64,000 nt of DNA from Saccharicrinis sp963663905 (GTDB taxonomy: Bacteria > Bacteroidota > Bacteroidia > Bacteroidales > Marinilabiliaceae), in NCBI GenBank assembly GCA_963663905.2, contig OY760657.1:2666001-2730000 (forward strand). The letters are read 5' to 3'. Under the pieces are notes generated by a model, which saw only the letters and a list, made by a program, of their open reading frames with translations, made no database searches and was not told the DNA's origin. Below are positions 45,943-55,481 of the stretch, one piece after another (within the stretch, counting starts at the first letter, position 1; each line of letters starts with the position of its first letter). Position numbers and translations under genes: made by a program.

Positions 45943-45984
45943 GTTTATTAAGCGCTTATTAGCGTTTATAAGCGCTTAATAAAC
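45943..45984. promoter_or_regulatory. Long perfect inverted repeat, candidate operator or recombination site
   Basis: Arms GTTTATTAAGCGCTTAT (45,943-45,959) and ATAAGCGCTTAATAAAC (45,968-45,984) match perfectly around 8 bases. Each arm contains the self-complementary decamer TAAGCGCTTA, with centres 20 bp apart (about two helical turns). It lies between the divergent recombinase and zinc-finger genes, about 22 bp from the latter's ATG. It could be an operator for a dimeric regulator or a recombination core. Confidence 0.6.
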
Positions 45985-46006
45985 CTATAAACCTAAATCC
46001 TGCTCT

Positions 46007-46378
46007 ATGAAAAAAACTTGTATCTACTGTAATGAACCTATTCAAGGAAGATCCGACAAAAAATTTTGTGATAAACAATGCCGAAATGCATATAATTTTC
46101 AATCTTCAAGATCTACTGAAAATCAAATACGAAGAATAAATAAACAATTACGGGCAAATCGCAGTGCTTTAAAAAATGCATGTCCCGAAGGAAAAGCAAC
46201 TGTTAGAAAAACTTTTCTTAAAACGTTGGGTATGGATTTTAAACACCTAACCCACACCTGGAAAAGCAATGGTGGTAACCTATACTATTTTTGTTATGAT
46301 TATGGATATACTCCATCTATTGATCCTGAAAAAGTAGTTATTATTCAACATCAGAATTATATGGAATCAAAGAGCTAA
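46007..46378 (+). CDS. Small zinc-finger protein divergent from the array-end recombinase
   Basis: 123 residues. The N-terminal zinc knuckle is CIYCNEPIQGRSDKKFC followed by KQC, giving CxxC...CxxxC spacing of a treble-clef type, as in small DUF2116-like proteins widespread in Bacteroidota. A basic helical region (RRINKQLRANRSALKNAC, about 44-63) and a C-terminal aromatic-rich part (YYFCYDYGYTPSID) follow. Probably binds nucleic acid. The start at 46,007 is the only ATG before the zinc motif. It is transcribed away from the recombinase across the inverted repeat at 45,943-45,984, so it could be its regulator, though this is a guess. Confidence 0.8.
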   Translation: MKKTCIYCNEPIQGRSDKKFCDKQCRNAYNFQSSRSTENQIRRINKQLRANRSALKNACPEGKATVRKTFLKTLGMDFKHLTHTWKSNGGNLYYFCYDYGYTPSIDPEKVVIIQHQNYMESKS

Positions 46379-47770
46379 ATGTATCATGATCTCCTTAGTA
46401 CATCTTTAAATCCATAATCATGATATACTATAAATACTTCGAGTCTGCATCATACCAAAGTCGTAACATCTCCACACTTTCTTTTACCATTATACACTAT
46501 TTGTTCGCAAAACTATAGTAAATAGCATGCGAACAGATATTGAACAGCTTGTGGAGAAGAGTGGAGCTGCCTCGAAGCAATATAGGAGCAGTAACGCAGC
46601 AGGTGTGGAGAATCAGTGGAGCGCTAGTGGAGAACTAGTGGAGCGCTAGTGGAGAAATGCGAAGGATTAGTGGAGAACTAGTGGAGAACGGAACCAAAAA
46701 GTGTTAAAATGGTACTTTTACGGAATATTTTTGCTTAAAATAAGCGAAAACCGGAATGTTTATACCTGTTTTTGCTTGTTTTCGGGAATATTGGCTTAAT
46801 TATAACGGATCTGCTGTATAATTCATTGTGGTGTTCAAAATATAAGATATTGATATACTGAATTATACGGATCAAAAAAGTTACAATAATATTATAGTAA
46901 CTTTTTATAAAATAATGTAAGCTATTGTATATGAGAGTGAAACGATTGTTTGATTAACAAAGGTTTATTCGTTATAAGCTTTAAAAGGTGATTTTTGTAT
47001 ATATTATATATCAGACTTGATGTACTGGTTAGTTGATTTTCGTTTTGTAATTCTAATAAAAATATAGGCGTATTATATTACGTCACCTATGTCCTAAATA
47101 AATAAAAGTTCCCTATTCTTTAGTAGGATCTAGATTGGCCTCAGCCAGTGAACCAAAAAACAATATTGATTTGATGATTAAAGAACGTTTTTGTTTGAAC
47201 AAAGCGAGTTTAAACGATTTCTGTCAAATAATTGTAGTTTTTTGTGAGAACTGGGTGCAGCCTTGCCTTTTTTTGCTTCTATTTTTTGTGTTAAGACAAT
47301 TATAGTGCAGCGAAAATCATGAACCCAATTGAGAAACAGACTTTGTGAACTAAAATATGAAGTCATGTCTGGGCGAAGCACCAGTTTAAAAAATATTTCG
47401 AACAGCTTTGGGCTAAGTGATAAACAATATTTATTACAGATCCTTATTGCATCCTATGGTATGACTAGGATATGACGTCGTATTGTCTATGGTTTTTTCA
47501 TGCATATTTTATGGCCTTTCTTCGGTTCCTTAGAAGCAATGGCTAAGCAAAGAACAATCAAAGAATGTGCATAGACAACACAACCTCAATACAACCACAA
47601 TACAAAGAACAAGCATTGACTATGCATACAACAAGCAATGCCTATGCATAGGATTAGCAAAGCCCTAGCATAGGAATGCAAAGCCCTAGCAAAGAAAAGT
47701 CATAAAAACACCGAAAATCACCAAAACCTGGAATATTTTTGGCCAAAAACCTGATTTTGCGGAATATTTT
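46379..47770. other. Long non-coding region with two clusters of short direct repeats
   Basis: About 1.4 kb without a credible gene. Cluster 1 (46,553-46,695) repeats AGTGGAGAAC and AGTGGAGCGCT words. Cluster 2 (about 47,540-47,695) repeats CAAAGCCCTAGCA, CTATGCATA and ACAA words. Each cluster is followed by GGAATATTTTTG-type sequence. A 67-codon - frame (47,178-47,381) has no supporting features. The IS256-family element at 47,771 sits at the right edge. Confidence 0.6.
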
Positions 47771-49106
47771 GGTACCATCCTAAAAACTGTGTAAGTATAA
47801 AAATATCGGGGTAGAAAGCTTCGATATTTTTTTGTTTATTTAATAGACTAACACACAGTTATGAAAAAAGAAGACCTATTAACAGATGATTTCCTGAAAC
47901 AATTTAAAACAGGAGAAGACTTAAACAACTTTTTGAGTGAACTTCAAAAGCGAGGTATAGAACAAATACTTGAAGGAGAACTTGATGCTCATCTTGATTA
48001 TGAAAAGCATCAAAAGTCTAGTAATCCGAATTACCGGAACGGTCATACTACCAAAAGTATTAAAACTATTTTTGGAGAAAGTGAAATAAAGGTTCCCAGA
48101 GACAGGGAAGCTAGCTTCAACCCCATTTTGCTTCCAAAGAGAAAGAACATGGTCGATGGGATTGAGAACATTATTATATCCCTTTATGCCAAAGGTATGA
48201 GTAACTCTGATATTGAGGAACAAATCAAAGAATTATACGATATCCGAGTTTCTACTTCAACGATATCCAGGATAACAGATAAGATAACAGATGATATAAT
48301 TGCTTGGCAGAACCGCCCCTTAGATTCGTTGTATCTGATTGTATGGATGGATGGAATTGTTTTTAAAGTCCGAGATAACTCAAAGGTTATCAATAAAACT
48401 ATATACATTGCTGTTGGGCTTCGCAAGAACGGAAAGAAAGAGATACTCGGATTATGGCTGGGTAAGAATGAAGCTGCTTCTTTTTGGTTGGGTGTATTGA
48501 CTGACATTAGAGCTCGAGGTGTTGAAGATATCCTAATTACTGTCACTGATAATCTGAATGGATTTACAGACACCATAAAGAATGTATTTCCTTGTTCAAG
48601 TACTCAGATTTGTGTAGTACATCAAATTCGTAATGCAGCTAAATATGTTGTTTGGAAGGACAAAAAAGCCTTTGCTAAGGACATGAAACAAATATATACA
48701 GCACCAACAAAACAGGCTGCAGAAGCTGCTTTAAATGACTTTGCTGACAAATGGAACGGAAAGTATTCTTATGCAGTAAAAAGTTGGAAGACAAACTGGG
48801 ATGAACTCACCGTATTTTATGACTTCCCCATAGAAATTCGTAATATTATTTACACAACGAATCTTGTCGAAAACCTTAATGGTAAAATCAGAAAATTTAC
48901 TAAAAACAAGCTATCTTATCCTACTGATCAAGCAGTGTTAAAATCCGTGTTTTTAGCCATTAGGGAAGTGACGAAAAAGTGGACTCAACCAGTGAGTAAC
49001 TGGGGACTCATTCTTAATCAATTTATTACTATATTTGAAGAAAGGGTTCAACTCTAAATTAGCTGAACCCTGATATTTTAACTTACACACTTAATGGGAT
49101 AGTGTC
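47771..49106 (+). mobile_element. IS256-family insertion sequence with 8-bp target duplication
   Basis: 1336 bp. Imperfect terminal inverted repeats: left GGTACCATCCTAAAAACTGT, right (reverse complement) GACACTATCCCATTAAGTGT, both continuing into TGTAAGT...AAATATC. AATATTTT flanks it directly at 47,763-47,770 and 49,107-49,114, an 8-bp target duplication as expected for IS256 relatives. It carries one intact transposase, and it is inserted into one of the GGAATATTTT words of the surrounding repeat region. Confidence 0.88.
47861..49057 (+). CDS. IS256 (mutator) family transposase
   Basis: 398 residues, normal length for the family. Conserved IS256 words: LDAHLDYEKH and RNGHTTKSIKT in the N-terminal region, then a DDE catalytic domain with WMDGIVFKV (first Asp), ITVTDNLNGF (second Asp) and the C-terminal TTNLVENLNGKIRK stretch holding the Glu. 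CVVHQIRN is the usual family motif between them. It catalyses cut-and-paste or copy-out transposition by hydrolysis at the element ends. The gene fills the element and reads through without damage. Confidence 0.95.
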   Translation: MKKEDLLTDDFLKQFKTGEDLNNFLSELQKRGIEQILEGELDAHLDYEKHQKSSNPNYRNGHTTKSIKTIFGESEIKVPRDREASFNPILLPKRKNMVDGIENIIISLYAKGMSNSDIEEQIKELYDIRVSTSTISRITDKITDDIIAWQNRPLDSLYLIVWMDGIVFKVRDNSKVINKTIYIAVGLRKNGKKEILGLWLGKNEAASFWLGVLTDIRARGVEDILITVTDNLNGFTDTIKNVFPCSSTQICVVHQIRNAAKYVVWKDKKAFAKDMKQIYTAPTKQAAEAALNDFADKWNGKYSYAVKSWKTNWDELTVFYDFPIEIRNIIYTTNLVENLNGKIRKFTKNKLSYPTDQAVLKSVFLAIREVTKKWTQPVSNWGLILNQFITIFEERVQL

Positions 49107-49114
49107 AATATTTT

Positions 49115-49880
49115 TGTCGTTTTTTGCGATTTTCCGCTATATTGGCCCATTTTTTTAACCTTTTGGGTACAAAACAGATTTCACCTAAAATTCTTCACAC
49201 TTCATTTACTGTTAGTTACAAGCGAAAAAAGTTACAGTAAAATTACAGTAATTTTTTTGTATTTCTCTGCTCACTACTTTAGCATTAAACAATTACTAAT
49301 TACTCATTACTAATTGCTAATTGCTAATTGCTAATTACTAATTGCTTAAAAATTTCGCCATCGGTTCAATGGGTTTTATAAAAGCAAATAAGTCATTTGA
49401 AAATGAATTATAATCACATAAAGCACAATACAATAACACCTGTAACTAAACATTTTTTAACACACTTTATTTATTTACTAGTCTATTATTCCCTCTATCT
49501 CTGACTATTCTCATGTGTTTTTACTACTTTTGCCGGCTGGTTTAACTGAATTCGGATTTAGTTTAAATTAAGAATATTCAGAAGCTGACAGAAAATCTAT
49601 TAAGATATAGGTTTCATAATATCAATTATCATTATTCAATGGTAGAAAGGCTTCACCTTAAAAAAAGAAAAATGAATAATAAATCATATGAAACGAACCA
49701 TGAGAAAGACTTTCTCGAGCAGGGGAATATCCAAATTTGGTGAGTTCCATGTGGCAATGAAAAGCAAAATTTAAACACATGAAACGAACATATAAATTTG
49801 ATTATCCAAATTCACACACAATAGGATGATTAAATTTATTTGTGAGTTCCATATGACTAATGAAAATAAATTATTATCAT
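49115..49880. other. Non-coding region upstream of sulP-like gene, with tandem and direct repeats
   Basis: It holds a short tandem array of TAATTGC/TAATTAC words (about 49,298-49,345). Nearer the gene, CATATGAAACGAAC (49,685) and CACATGAAACGAAC (49,776) repeat at about 90-100 bp spacing, and the third unit (49,878) coincides with the gene's own start. GTGAGTTCCAT appears at 49,740 and 49,843. No gene was found. Confidence 0.55.
49525..49532 (+). promoter_or_regulatory. Possible Bacteroidota -7 promoter box
   Basis: TACTTTTG fits the TAnnTTTG consensus of Bacteroidota sigma factors. No clear TTTG -33 element is seen upstream. If real, it would give a leader of over 300 nt for the SulP gene. 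Confidence 0.3.
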
Positions 49881-51479
49881 ATGAAATTTACATTCTCTTT
49901 TATTGACAAACGACAAGGTTCTGTTAAAGATGATATCTTATCAGGACTTACAGTAGCTCTTGCGCTTGTGCCTGAAGCAGTAGCCTTTGCTTTCGTAGCC
50001 GGCATCTCTCCTATTATTGGTCTTTACGGTGCATTTATGATGGGATTAATAACTGCCATTTTAGGTGGCCGTCCCGGAATGATTTCAGGTGCAACCGGTG
50101 CTCTTGCTGTAGTAATGGTTAATCTGGTTCTTGAAGGAAATAAACTGGGTGCTCCCGGTGATATGATGGGAATTCAATACCTGTTTGCAACTATTATCTT
50201 AGCCGGGTTATTTCAAATGGCTGCCGGTTTCTTAAAACTTGGAAAATTTATTCGTATGGTTCCTCAGTCTGTAATGATGGGATTTGTGAATGGTTTGGCC
50301 ATTGTGATCTTTAAATCACAAATAGGTATGTTTAAAGTAGGCGACGATTACTTAACCGGATCTCCTCTATTTATCATGATAGGATTGGTTGCCTTAACTA
50401 TGGCTATCATGTATTTCCTGCCGAAGTTTAGCAAAAAAATACCTGCAGCACTTGTTGGAATTATTGTTGTTTCTCTGATTGTTATTTTAGGAGGAATTGA
50501 AACTGAAACCGTAAGATCATTTGTTGTTGCTAAGGGTGGAACAGGAATTAAAGCTGGATTACCTCAGTTCAATATTCCAATGATTCCTTTTGATATAGAA
50601 ACATTGAAATTTATTTTACCATACGCATTAATTTTAGCCACAATTGGATTAACTGAATCATTAATGACTCTTACTTTGGTTGATGAACTAACTGAAACCA
50701 GAGGTAGTGGTAACAGAGAATGTGTTGCACAGGGTGTTGCAAATATAACTAACGGATTTTTTGGAGGTATGGGTGGTTGTGCCATGATTGGTCAAAGTAT
50801 CATCAACATCAAATCAGGTGGTAGAGGTCGTCTTTCTGGTATTGTTGCGGCTGTTGCACTATTAATGTTTATTCTGTTTGCTTCTGCATATATCGAAATG
50901 ATTCCTATTGCCGCCTTAGTGGGTGTAATGTTTATGGTTGTTATTGGTACATTTGCCTGGAGTACATTTAAAATTATAAATAAGATTCCACTAGCAGATG
51001 TGGTGGTAATTGCACTGGTTACTATTCTGACGGTAATATTTGATTTAGCTATTGCTGTTGCTGCAGGTGTAATAGTATCTGCATTAGTATTTGCATGGGA
51101 AAATGCAGTAAAAATTCGTGTTTCAAGTGTAACTGACGAACAGGGGGTAAAACATTACATTGTTCACGGACCTTTGTTCTTTGCTGCAACAACATCGTTC
51201 ATCAACAGCTTTGATGTGAAAAACGACCCTAAAGAAGTAGTTATTTCATTTGAAGAATCAAGAATTATGGACCAATCAGCCATTGAAGCGATTAACAAAT
51301 TAGCTGAAAAATATCAACTGATTGGAACAAATGTTCATTTAAGATATTTATCACCAGATTGCGTTAAGTTGATTAAAAAGGCCGAAAAAATATGTGATGT
51401 TAACGTACTTAAAGATCCTGATTATCATGTAGCAATTAATAACTACCGTAAAAAAGCTGACGCTTTAAAAACAGTATAA
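49881..51479 (+). CDS. SulP-family anion transporter with STAS domain
   Basis: 532 residues from MKFTFSFIDKRQG; an ATG seven codons earlier (49,860) is also in frame and cannot be excluded. The membrane domain (about 20-400) opens with the SulP signature region DILSGLTVALALVPEAVAF-type sequence and holds 10-14 spans. The C-terminal STAS domain (about 415-520) contains VVISFEESRIMDQSAIEAI. SulP carriers import sulfate, bicarbonate or dicarboxylates, usually with Na+ or H+; the substrate cannot be read from the sequence. Monocistronic, followed by a strong hairpin terminator at 51,503. Confidence 0.93.
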   Translation: MKFTFSFIDKRQGSVKDDILSGLTVALALVPEAVAFAFVAGISPIIGLYGAFMMGLITAILGGRPGMISGATGALAVVMVNLVLEGNKLGAPGDMMGIQYLFATIILAGLFQMAAGFLKLGKFIRMVPQSVMMGFVNGLAIVIFKSQIGMFKVGDDYLTGSPLFIMIGLVALTMAIMYFLPKFSKKIPAALVGIIVVSLIVILGGIETETVRSFVVAKGGTGIKAGLPQFNIPMIPFDIETLKFILPYALILATIGLTESLMTLTLVDELTETRGSGNRECVAQGVANITNGFFGGMGGCAMIGQSIINIKSGGRGRLSGIVAAVALLMFILFASAYIEMIPIAALVGVMFMVVIGTFAWSTFKIINKIPLADVVVIALVTILTVIFDLAIAVAAGVIVSALVFAWENAVKIRVSSVTDEQGVKHYIVHGPLFFAATTSFINSFDVKNDPKEVVISFEESRIMDQSAIEAINKLAEKYQLIGTNVHLRYLSPDCVKLIKKAEKICDVNVLKDPDYHVAINNYRKKADALKTV

Positions 51480-51502
51480 AATATAACTACTTATAATATA
51501 TT

Positions 51503-51535
51503 AAAAGTCTGCACTCAAACGCAGACTTTTTTTTA
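51503..51535 (+). terminator. Rho-independent terminator after SulP gene
   Basis: AAAAGTCTGC and GCAGACTTTT pair perfectly around an 8-base loop and run into a T tract. Confidence 0.9.
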
Positions 51536-51720
51536 TAAGTAAAAGTTTGGTACACACTCTCTGATTTGAATTTTATTTTATTGACAAAAGTTATATGCAA
51601 AGTGATTTCCACTAAATCCATCTAAATTTAACAGTTAATCATAAAAAAAAGAGTCTTTATAAAAACAGTAATACACTTACGATTAATTCTACTATTTTGC
51701 ATGCTTAATTATGCAATTTA

Positions 51721-53601
51721 ATGACTAAGATACAGACTAAAACAACCAGTTTTTTTATTGCAATTGCCTTAATAACTGCAGGGCTGCTTACCTCATTATT
51801 ATTATGGAAGAGCACTCATATTCTTAAGAATGAGGCTATAGAAAAAATGCTTTACCAAACTCAAAACCAGGCAAATGATTTTGAAAATGAATTAACCCAA
51901 TTAAAAAACATAACTCAATCTACAGAAGCCTTACTAAATGCCATTTACCCTAAAGAAGGTATTACACCTTACAATGTTGACCAAATCAAAGAAGAACTGA
52001 GTAAACATATGATTTTACTCGGCAGCAAAATGAATGCACTCAGCACCTGGATTGTATTTAATCCAGACATTATTCCTAATCACCAAAATTTAGCTTTTTA
52101 TGATAAGGACAGAGATGGATTATTTGAAAAAGCCCCCCCTTATAATATAGATACTATTAGTCCAAACTCAGATTCAAAAAAATGGTGGACCGAAGCTATT
52201 AAAAATGGTGAAGCATGGACTGAACCTTATTATTGGCAATTATGGGATATGGAACTCATTACCTATTCTAAAGCAGTATATATCAACGATGTATTTATTG
52301 GATGTATTGGTTCCGATATTGATTTTACACAAAAAATGAATGAATGGAATAATACAAAACTATATTCAAGCGGGTATTATGTTCTGATTGATCAGGATCA
52401 ACACTTTATACTTCATCCGGAATTTGCACATCAGGATATGGATGTAGCACTTCCTCAAAGTCTTTCTGATTACATAAAAACAAATTTAAAGAATACTGAT
52501 TCAGGATTTATTAATTATGAATTTTCAGGCATAAAAAAGGAAATGGCTTTTAAAAATCTTTCTAACCATTGGGCACTCTTATCTATAGTTCCTGTTAAAG
52601 AAATTTATAAGCCCATATATCAATTTGGTAATTATATTTTAATCACCTTGTTATTAGTAATAGTAATTTCCATTTTAGTTGCTGTAATTTTTAGCAGAAC
52701 CATAACATCTCCCATTGAAAGGCTTGGAGTATTATTTAATGAAGCAAGAAATGGTAATTTAACCGTTCGTTCAAACATAAAAACCAACGACGAGCTGGAA
52801 GGCTTAGGAAATCAATTCAACTTTTTCCTGAACCAAATGCAAACCATGATTACTCAATTAAAAGAAAAAGAATCCAGCCTGATTGATGCAAAAGAAAAAG
52901 CCGTTGAATCAGATAAATTAAAAACTGCATTTCTCGAAAATTTAAGTCACGAAATAAGAACCCCTCTTACCGGTATAGTTGGATATGCAGAACTTTTAAT
53001 AACCGAAGGATTTACAATAAATGAGAAAAATGAGTTTTTAGAAACAATACAGAAAAATAATGATAACCTGCTTCAGTTTGTTGAAGACATCATTACTTTT
53101 TCAAAACTTGAAAGAGGAATTATTCATAGTCACAAAAACGAATTTAAGCTACATAAATTAATTAATGATATTCACCTTGAATTAACACCTCTCTACAGAG
53201 ATCAGAATGTTCAAGTCAATTTCTCAACCAATATTGAAATTGTGAATCCGGATATTTATATAGCCACCGACTATGCTTTATTAATTAAAATTCTTAAGAT
53301 ATTATTAGAAAATGCATTTAAATTTACCTCAAAAGGTAGTGTTGAATTAAAAAGCTATTCGGATGGAAATAATTGGGGTTTCTATATTAACGATACCGGA
53401 ATGGGTATTCCTACAGAGCAACACAATCTGATTTTTAAGAAGTTTTATAAATATACTGATGATAAAACGAAAATATACAGAGGTGTTGGAATGGGATTAG
53501 CCATTGCAGAAGAGATTATAAAAATATTGGATGGATCTATTTCGTTAATTTCAGAACAAGGCAAAGGAACTTCCTTTAAAATTGAATTTATTTTGAGCTA
53601 A
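51721..53601 (+). CDS. Membrane sensor histidine kinase with extracytoplasmic Cache domain
   Basis: 626 residues. The first membrane span (about 9-29) and second (about 303-325) bracket a periplasmic dCache-type sensor (WWTEAIKNGEAWTEPYYW near 155-172). HAMP linker about 325-380 (RTITSPIERL), short coiled coil, then the HisKA domain with phospho-acceptor H410 in FLENLSHEIRTPLTG. The HATPase_c domain shows ENAFKF (N box), DTGMGIP (G1), the F box FKKFYKY and GVGMGLAIAEEI (G2). No receiver domain is attached and no response regulator lies nearby, so its partner is elsewhere. The Cache fold suggests sensing a small molecule such as an amino acid or organic acid. Confidence 0.93.
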   Translation: MTKIQTKTTSFFIAIALITAGLLTSLLLWKSTHILKNEAIEKMLYQTQNQANDFENELTQLKNITQSTEALLNAIYPKEGITPYNVDQIKEELSKHMILLGSKMNALSTWIVFNPDIIPNHQNLAFYDKDRDGLFEKAPPYNIDTISPNSDSKKWWTEAIKNGEAWTEPYYWQLWDMELITYSKAVYINDVFIGCIGSDIDFTQKMNEWNNTKLYSSGYYVLIDQDQHFILHPEFAHQDMDVALPQSLSDYIKTNLKNTDSGFINYEFSGIKKEMAFKNLSNHWALLSIVPVKEIYKPIYQFGNYILITLLLVIVISILVAVIFSRTITSPIERLGVLFNEARNGNLTVRSNIKTNDELEGLGNQFNFFLNQMQTMITQLKEKESSLIDAKEKAVESDKLKTAFLENLSHEIRTPLTGIVGYAELLITEGFTINEKNEFLETIQKNNDNLLQFVEDIITFSKLERGIIHSHKNEFKLHKLINDIHLELTPLYRDQNVQVNFSTNIEIVNPDIYIATDYALLIKILKILLENAFKFTSKGSVELKSYSDGNNWGFYINDTGMGIPTEQHNLIFKKFYKYTDDKTKIYRGVGMGLAIAEEIIKILDGSISLISEQGKGTSFKIEFILS

Positions 53602-53705
53602 GCATATTGTTCAAAAGAAAAGGAATAATTATAACAATGGCTTCTGATAAAAATGATATCTTAGCATCTGCCCTCCTACAATAACAATTATCAATTACAA
53701 CTTTA

Positions 53706-54692
53706 ATGATTTATTTTAAATTAAAAACTTTTGCAAAAGCAAAAATACTATTTTGTGTCTTAATCTTTTTAAGCTTAAATACTTTTGGCCAGAACAATAG
53801 CTATTCTGACCTTAATATGGAAATAGAAGATATTATTTTAAAAAAAGATTCAGTTCAGTTAGAACAAATATTAAAGGAAAACAACCTCAATATTAATTCT
53901 GTTATATATAACGTAACACCTTTGTTTTTAGCTTGTCATAAGCCCGATAGTTTATTTATTAATTGGATGCTGAAAAAAGGAGCATCACCAAATGTTATTT
54001 CACGATATGGAACTGTTGGAAACTGGATTTTAGAAAAGAAAAATTATACAGGTATCTTTAATATGCTACTTGATTATGGTTTTGACCCAAACATCGAGAG
54101 CATGGCATACTGGCAAAATAAAAAAGAAACTCATCCTGAGGAGATTCCGGATTGGTTAAATAAAGCCTTTCAAAAAATCAAAGAAAACAATCTTAAAACA
54201 GAACATCTACCCTATTTTGCATATACAGATCCTTCTGATGATTTAATATTAGCCATATCTATTGTTAGAGATAGTACATTAACTTTAACAAAAAGACTTC
54301 TTGACTACAAATTAGATGTAAATATGATAGATAAAAAGGGTGTAACACCCATTTTCTACGCTGTACACTTTAAAAATACTGAAGCTATACAATTATTTAT
54401 TAAAAATGGAGCTAACGTCAATCATATTCTTGCTCCTCCTGTAAGTTCTATGTACGAGAATAGTCCTATTTTTAATAATAAAATTACACCTCTTATTATG
54501 TGTATGCAGGAAATTGAACAAGATCCGAAGCTTTTAAATAAAAAAGAAACAATGTCTATTTTAAAAATTCTTTTAAAGGCTGGTGCCGATATCCACCATC
54601 AAACAGCTCAGGAAAAAATTTCAGCATCAGACATTGCCAATAAATTAAACAATAAAGAAATCAACAAACTATTTAAAAAGTACGGTAAATAA
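53706..54692 (+). CDS. Exported ankyrin-repeat protein
   Basis: 328 residues. A signal peptide (about 1-28, ending NTFGQ) places it in the periplasm. Ankyrin repeats are recognisable at VTPLFLACHKPDSLFINWML (about 72), KGVTPIFYAVHFKNTEAIQL (about 215) and KITPLIMCMQE...LLKAGAD (about 258-297), with GA-N/D-V turns (KKGASPNV, KNGANVNH, KAGADIHH). Ankyrin proteins bind other proteins; the partner is unknown. It follows the sensor kinase by 104 bp in the same direction, but a functional link is not evident. Confidence 0.88.
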   Translation: MIYFKLKTFAKAKILFCVLIFLSLNTFGQNNSYSDLNMEIEDIILKKDSVQLEQILKENNLNINSVIYNVTPLFLACHKPDSLFINWMLKKGASPNVISRYGTVGNWILEKKNYTGIFNMLLDYGFDPNIESMAYWQNKKETHPEEIPDWLNKAFQKIKENNLKTEHLPYFAYTDPSDDLILAISIVRDSTLTLTKRLLDYKLDVNMIDKKGVTPIFYAVHFKNTEAIQLFIKNGANVNHILAPPVSSMYENSPIFNNKITPLIMCMQEIEQDPKLLNKKETMSILKILLKAGADIHHQTAQEKISASDIANKLNNKEINKLFKKYGK

Positions 54693-54886
54693 TTGAAAAT
54701 TATTTTACGGCAAATAAAAGAACATTAAAAATCAGATTTACAATCAAATATATAATACAAGGCACTGTATTAAAGCTATTCTTTGATTGTTAAAAAAAAT
54801 AAAATATCAAATGGCGTTAAACATTTTTAAAATACCCATGTTTAACTCTCAAACAAATTTAATATACACTAGATAAAATAAACAAA

Positions 54887-55399
54887 ATGAATAAAAAAGA
54901 TTTGAATATTACATTCGCAGGTGGCAAACTTACAATACTTGGTAATGACGTTAAAGTTGGTGATAAAGCACCTGAATTCGCAGCCTTAAATAAAGATTTA
55001 CAACCAGTTAAACTTTCTGACTTTGACGGGAAAGTAAAATTAATCGTTGTTTATCCATCAATAGATACAGGTGTATGTGCGGCACAAAACAGACGTTTTA
55101 ATGTTGAGGCAAATAAACTAGAAGATGTTGCTGTAATATCTATTTCTTGTGATTTACCATTTGCTCAATCTCGTTTTTGTGGAGCTGAAGGCCTAGAGAA
55201 CATACTTACTTTATCGGATCATAAAGACCTTGATTTTGGAGAAAAATATGGTTTTGTAATTGAAGAACTTAGATTACTAACCCGAGGTACTGTTATTATT
55301 GATAAAGATAATACTATCAAATACATTGAGTATGTACCTGAGGTTACTAATGAACCTGATTACGACAAAGCATTAGAAGAAGTTAAAAAATTATTATAA
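54887..55399 (+). CDS. tpx: Thiol peroxidase (2-Cys peroxiredoxin, Tpx type)
   Basis: 170 residues, the usual Tpx length. Peroxidatic Cys64 lies in YPSIDTGVCAAQNRRF and resolving Cys98 in FAQSRFCGAEG, the 34-residue spacing typical of atypical 2-Cys Tpx. TFAGGKLTILG and VGDKAPEF are family landmarks. It reduces hydrogen peroxide and alkyl hydroperoxides using thioredoxin. It is cytoplasmic in this form, with no leader, whereas E. coli Tpx was once called periplasmic. Monocistronic, with a shared bidirectional terminator after it. Confidence 0.97.
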   Translation: MNKKDLNITFAGGKLTILGNDVKVGDKAPEFAALNKDLQPVKLSDFDGKVKLIVVYPSIDTGVCAAQNRRFNVEANKLEDVAVISISCDLPFAQSRFCGAEGLENILTLSDHKDLDFGEKYGFVIEELRLLTRGTVIIDKDNTIKYIEYVPEVTNEPDYDKALEEVKKLL

Positions 55400-55419
55400 A
55401 GTATCCACCCCATAATTAG

Positions 55420-55459
55420 AAAAAGCTGCTTTAGTTATTTAAACCAAAGCAGCTTTTTA
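55420..55459. terminator. Bidirectional terminator between tpx and the symporter gene
   Basis: AAAAAGCTGCTTTAG and CAAAGCAGCTTTTT pair around a short loop, with A and T tracts on each side. It serves the convergent genes ending at 55,399 and 55,482. Confidence 0.88.
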
Positions 55460-55481
55460 ATTTTATACTATATATTGAATT

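Noticed and set aside
47178..47381. 67-codon - strand ORF in the boundary region
   Set aside because: No start context, family or neighbour support; low-complexity surroundings.
46553..47695. CRISPR array
   Set aside because: The repeats are short, irregular and lack uniform unique spacers; no cas genes are nearby.
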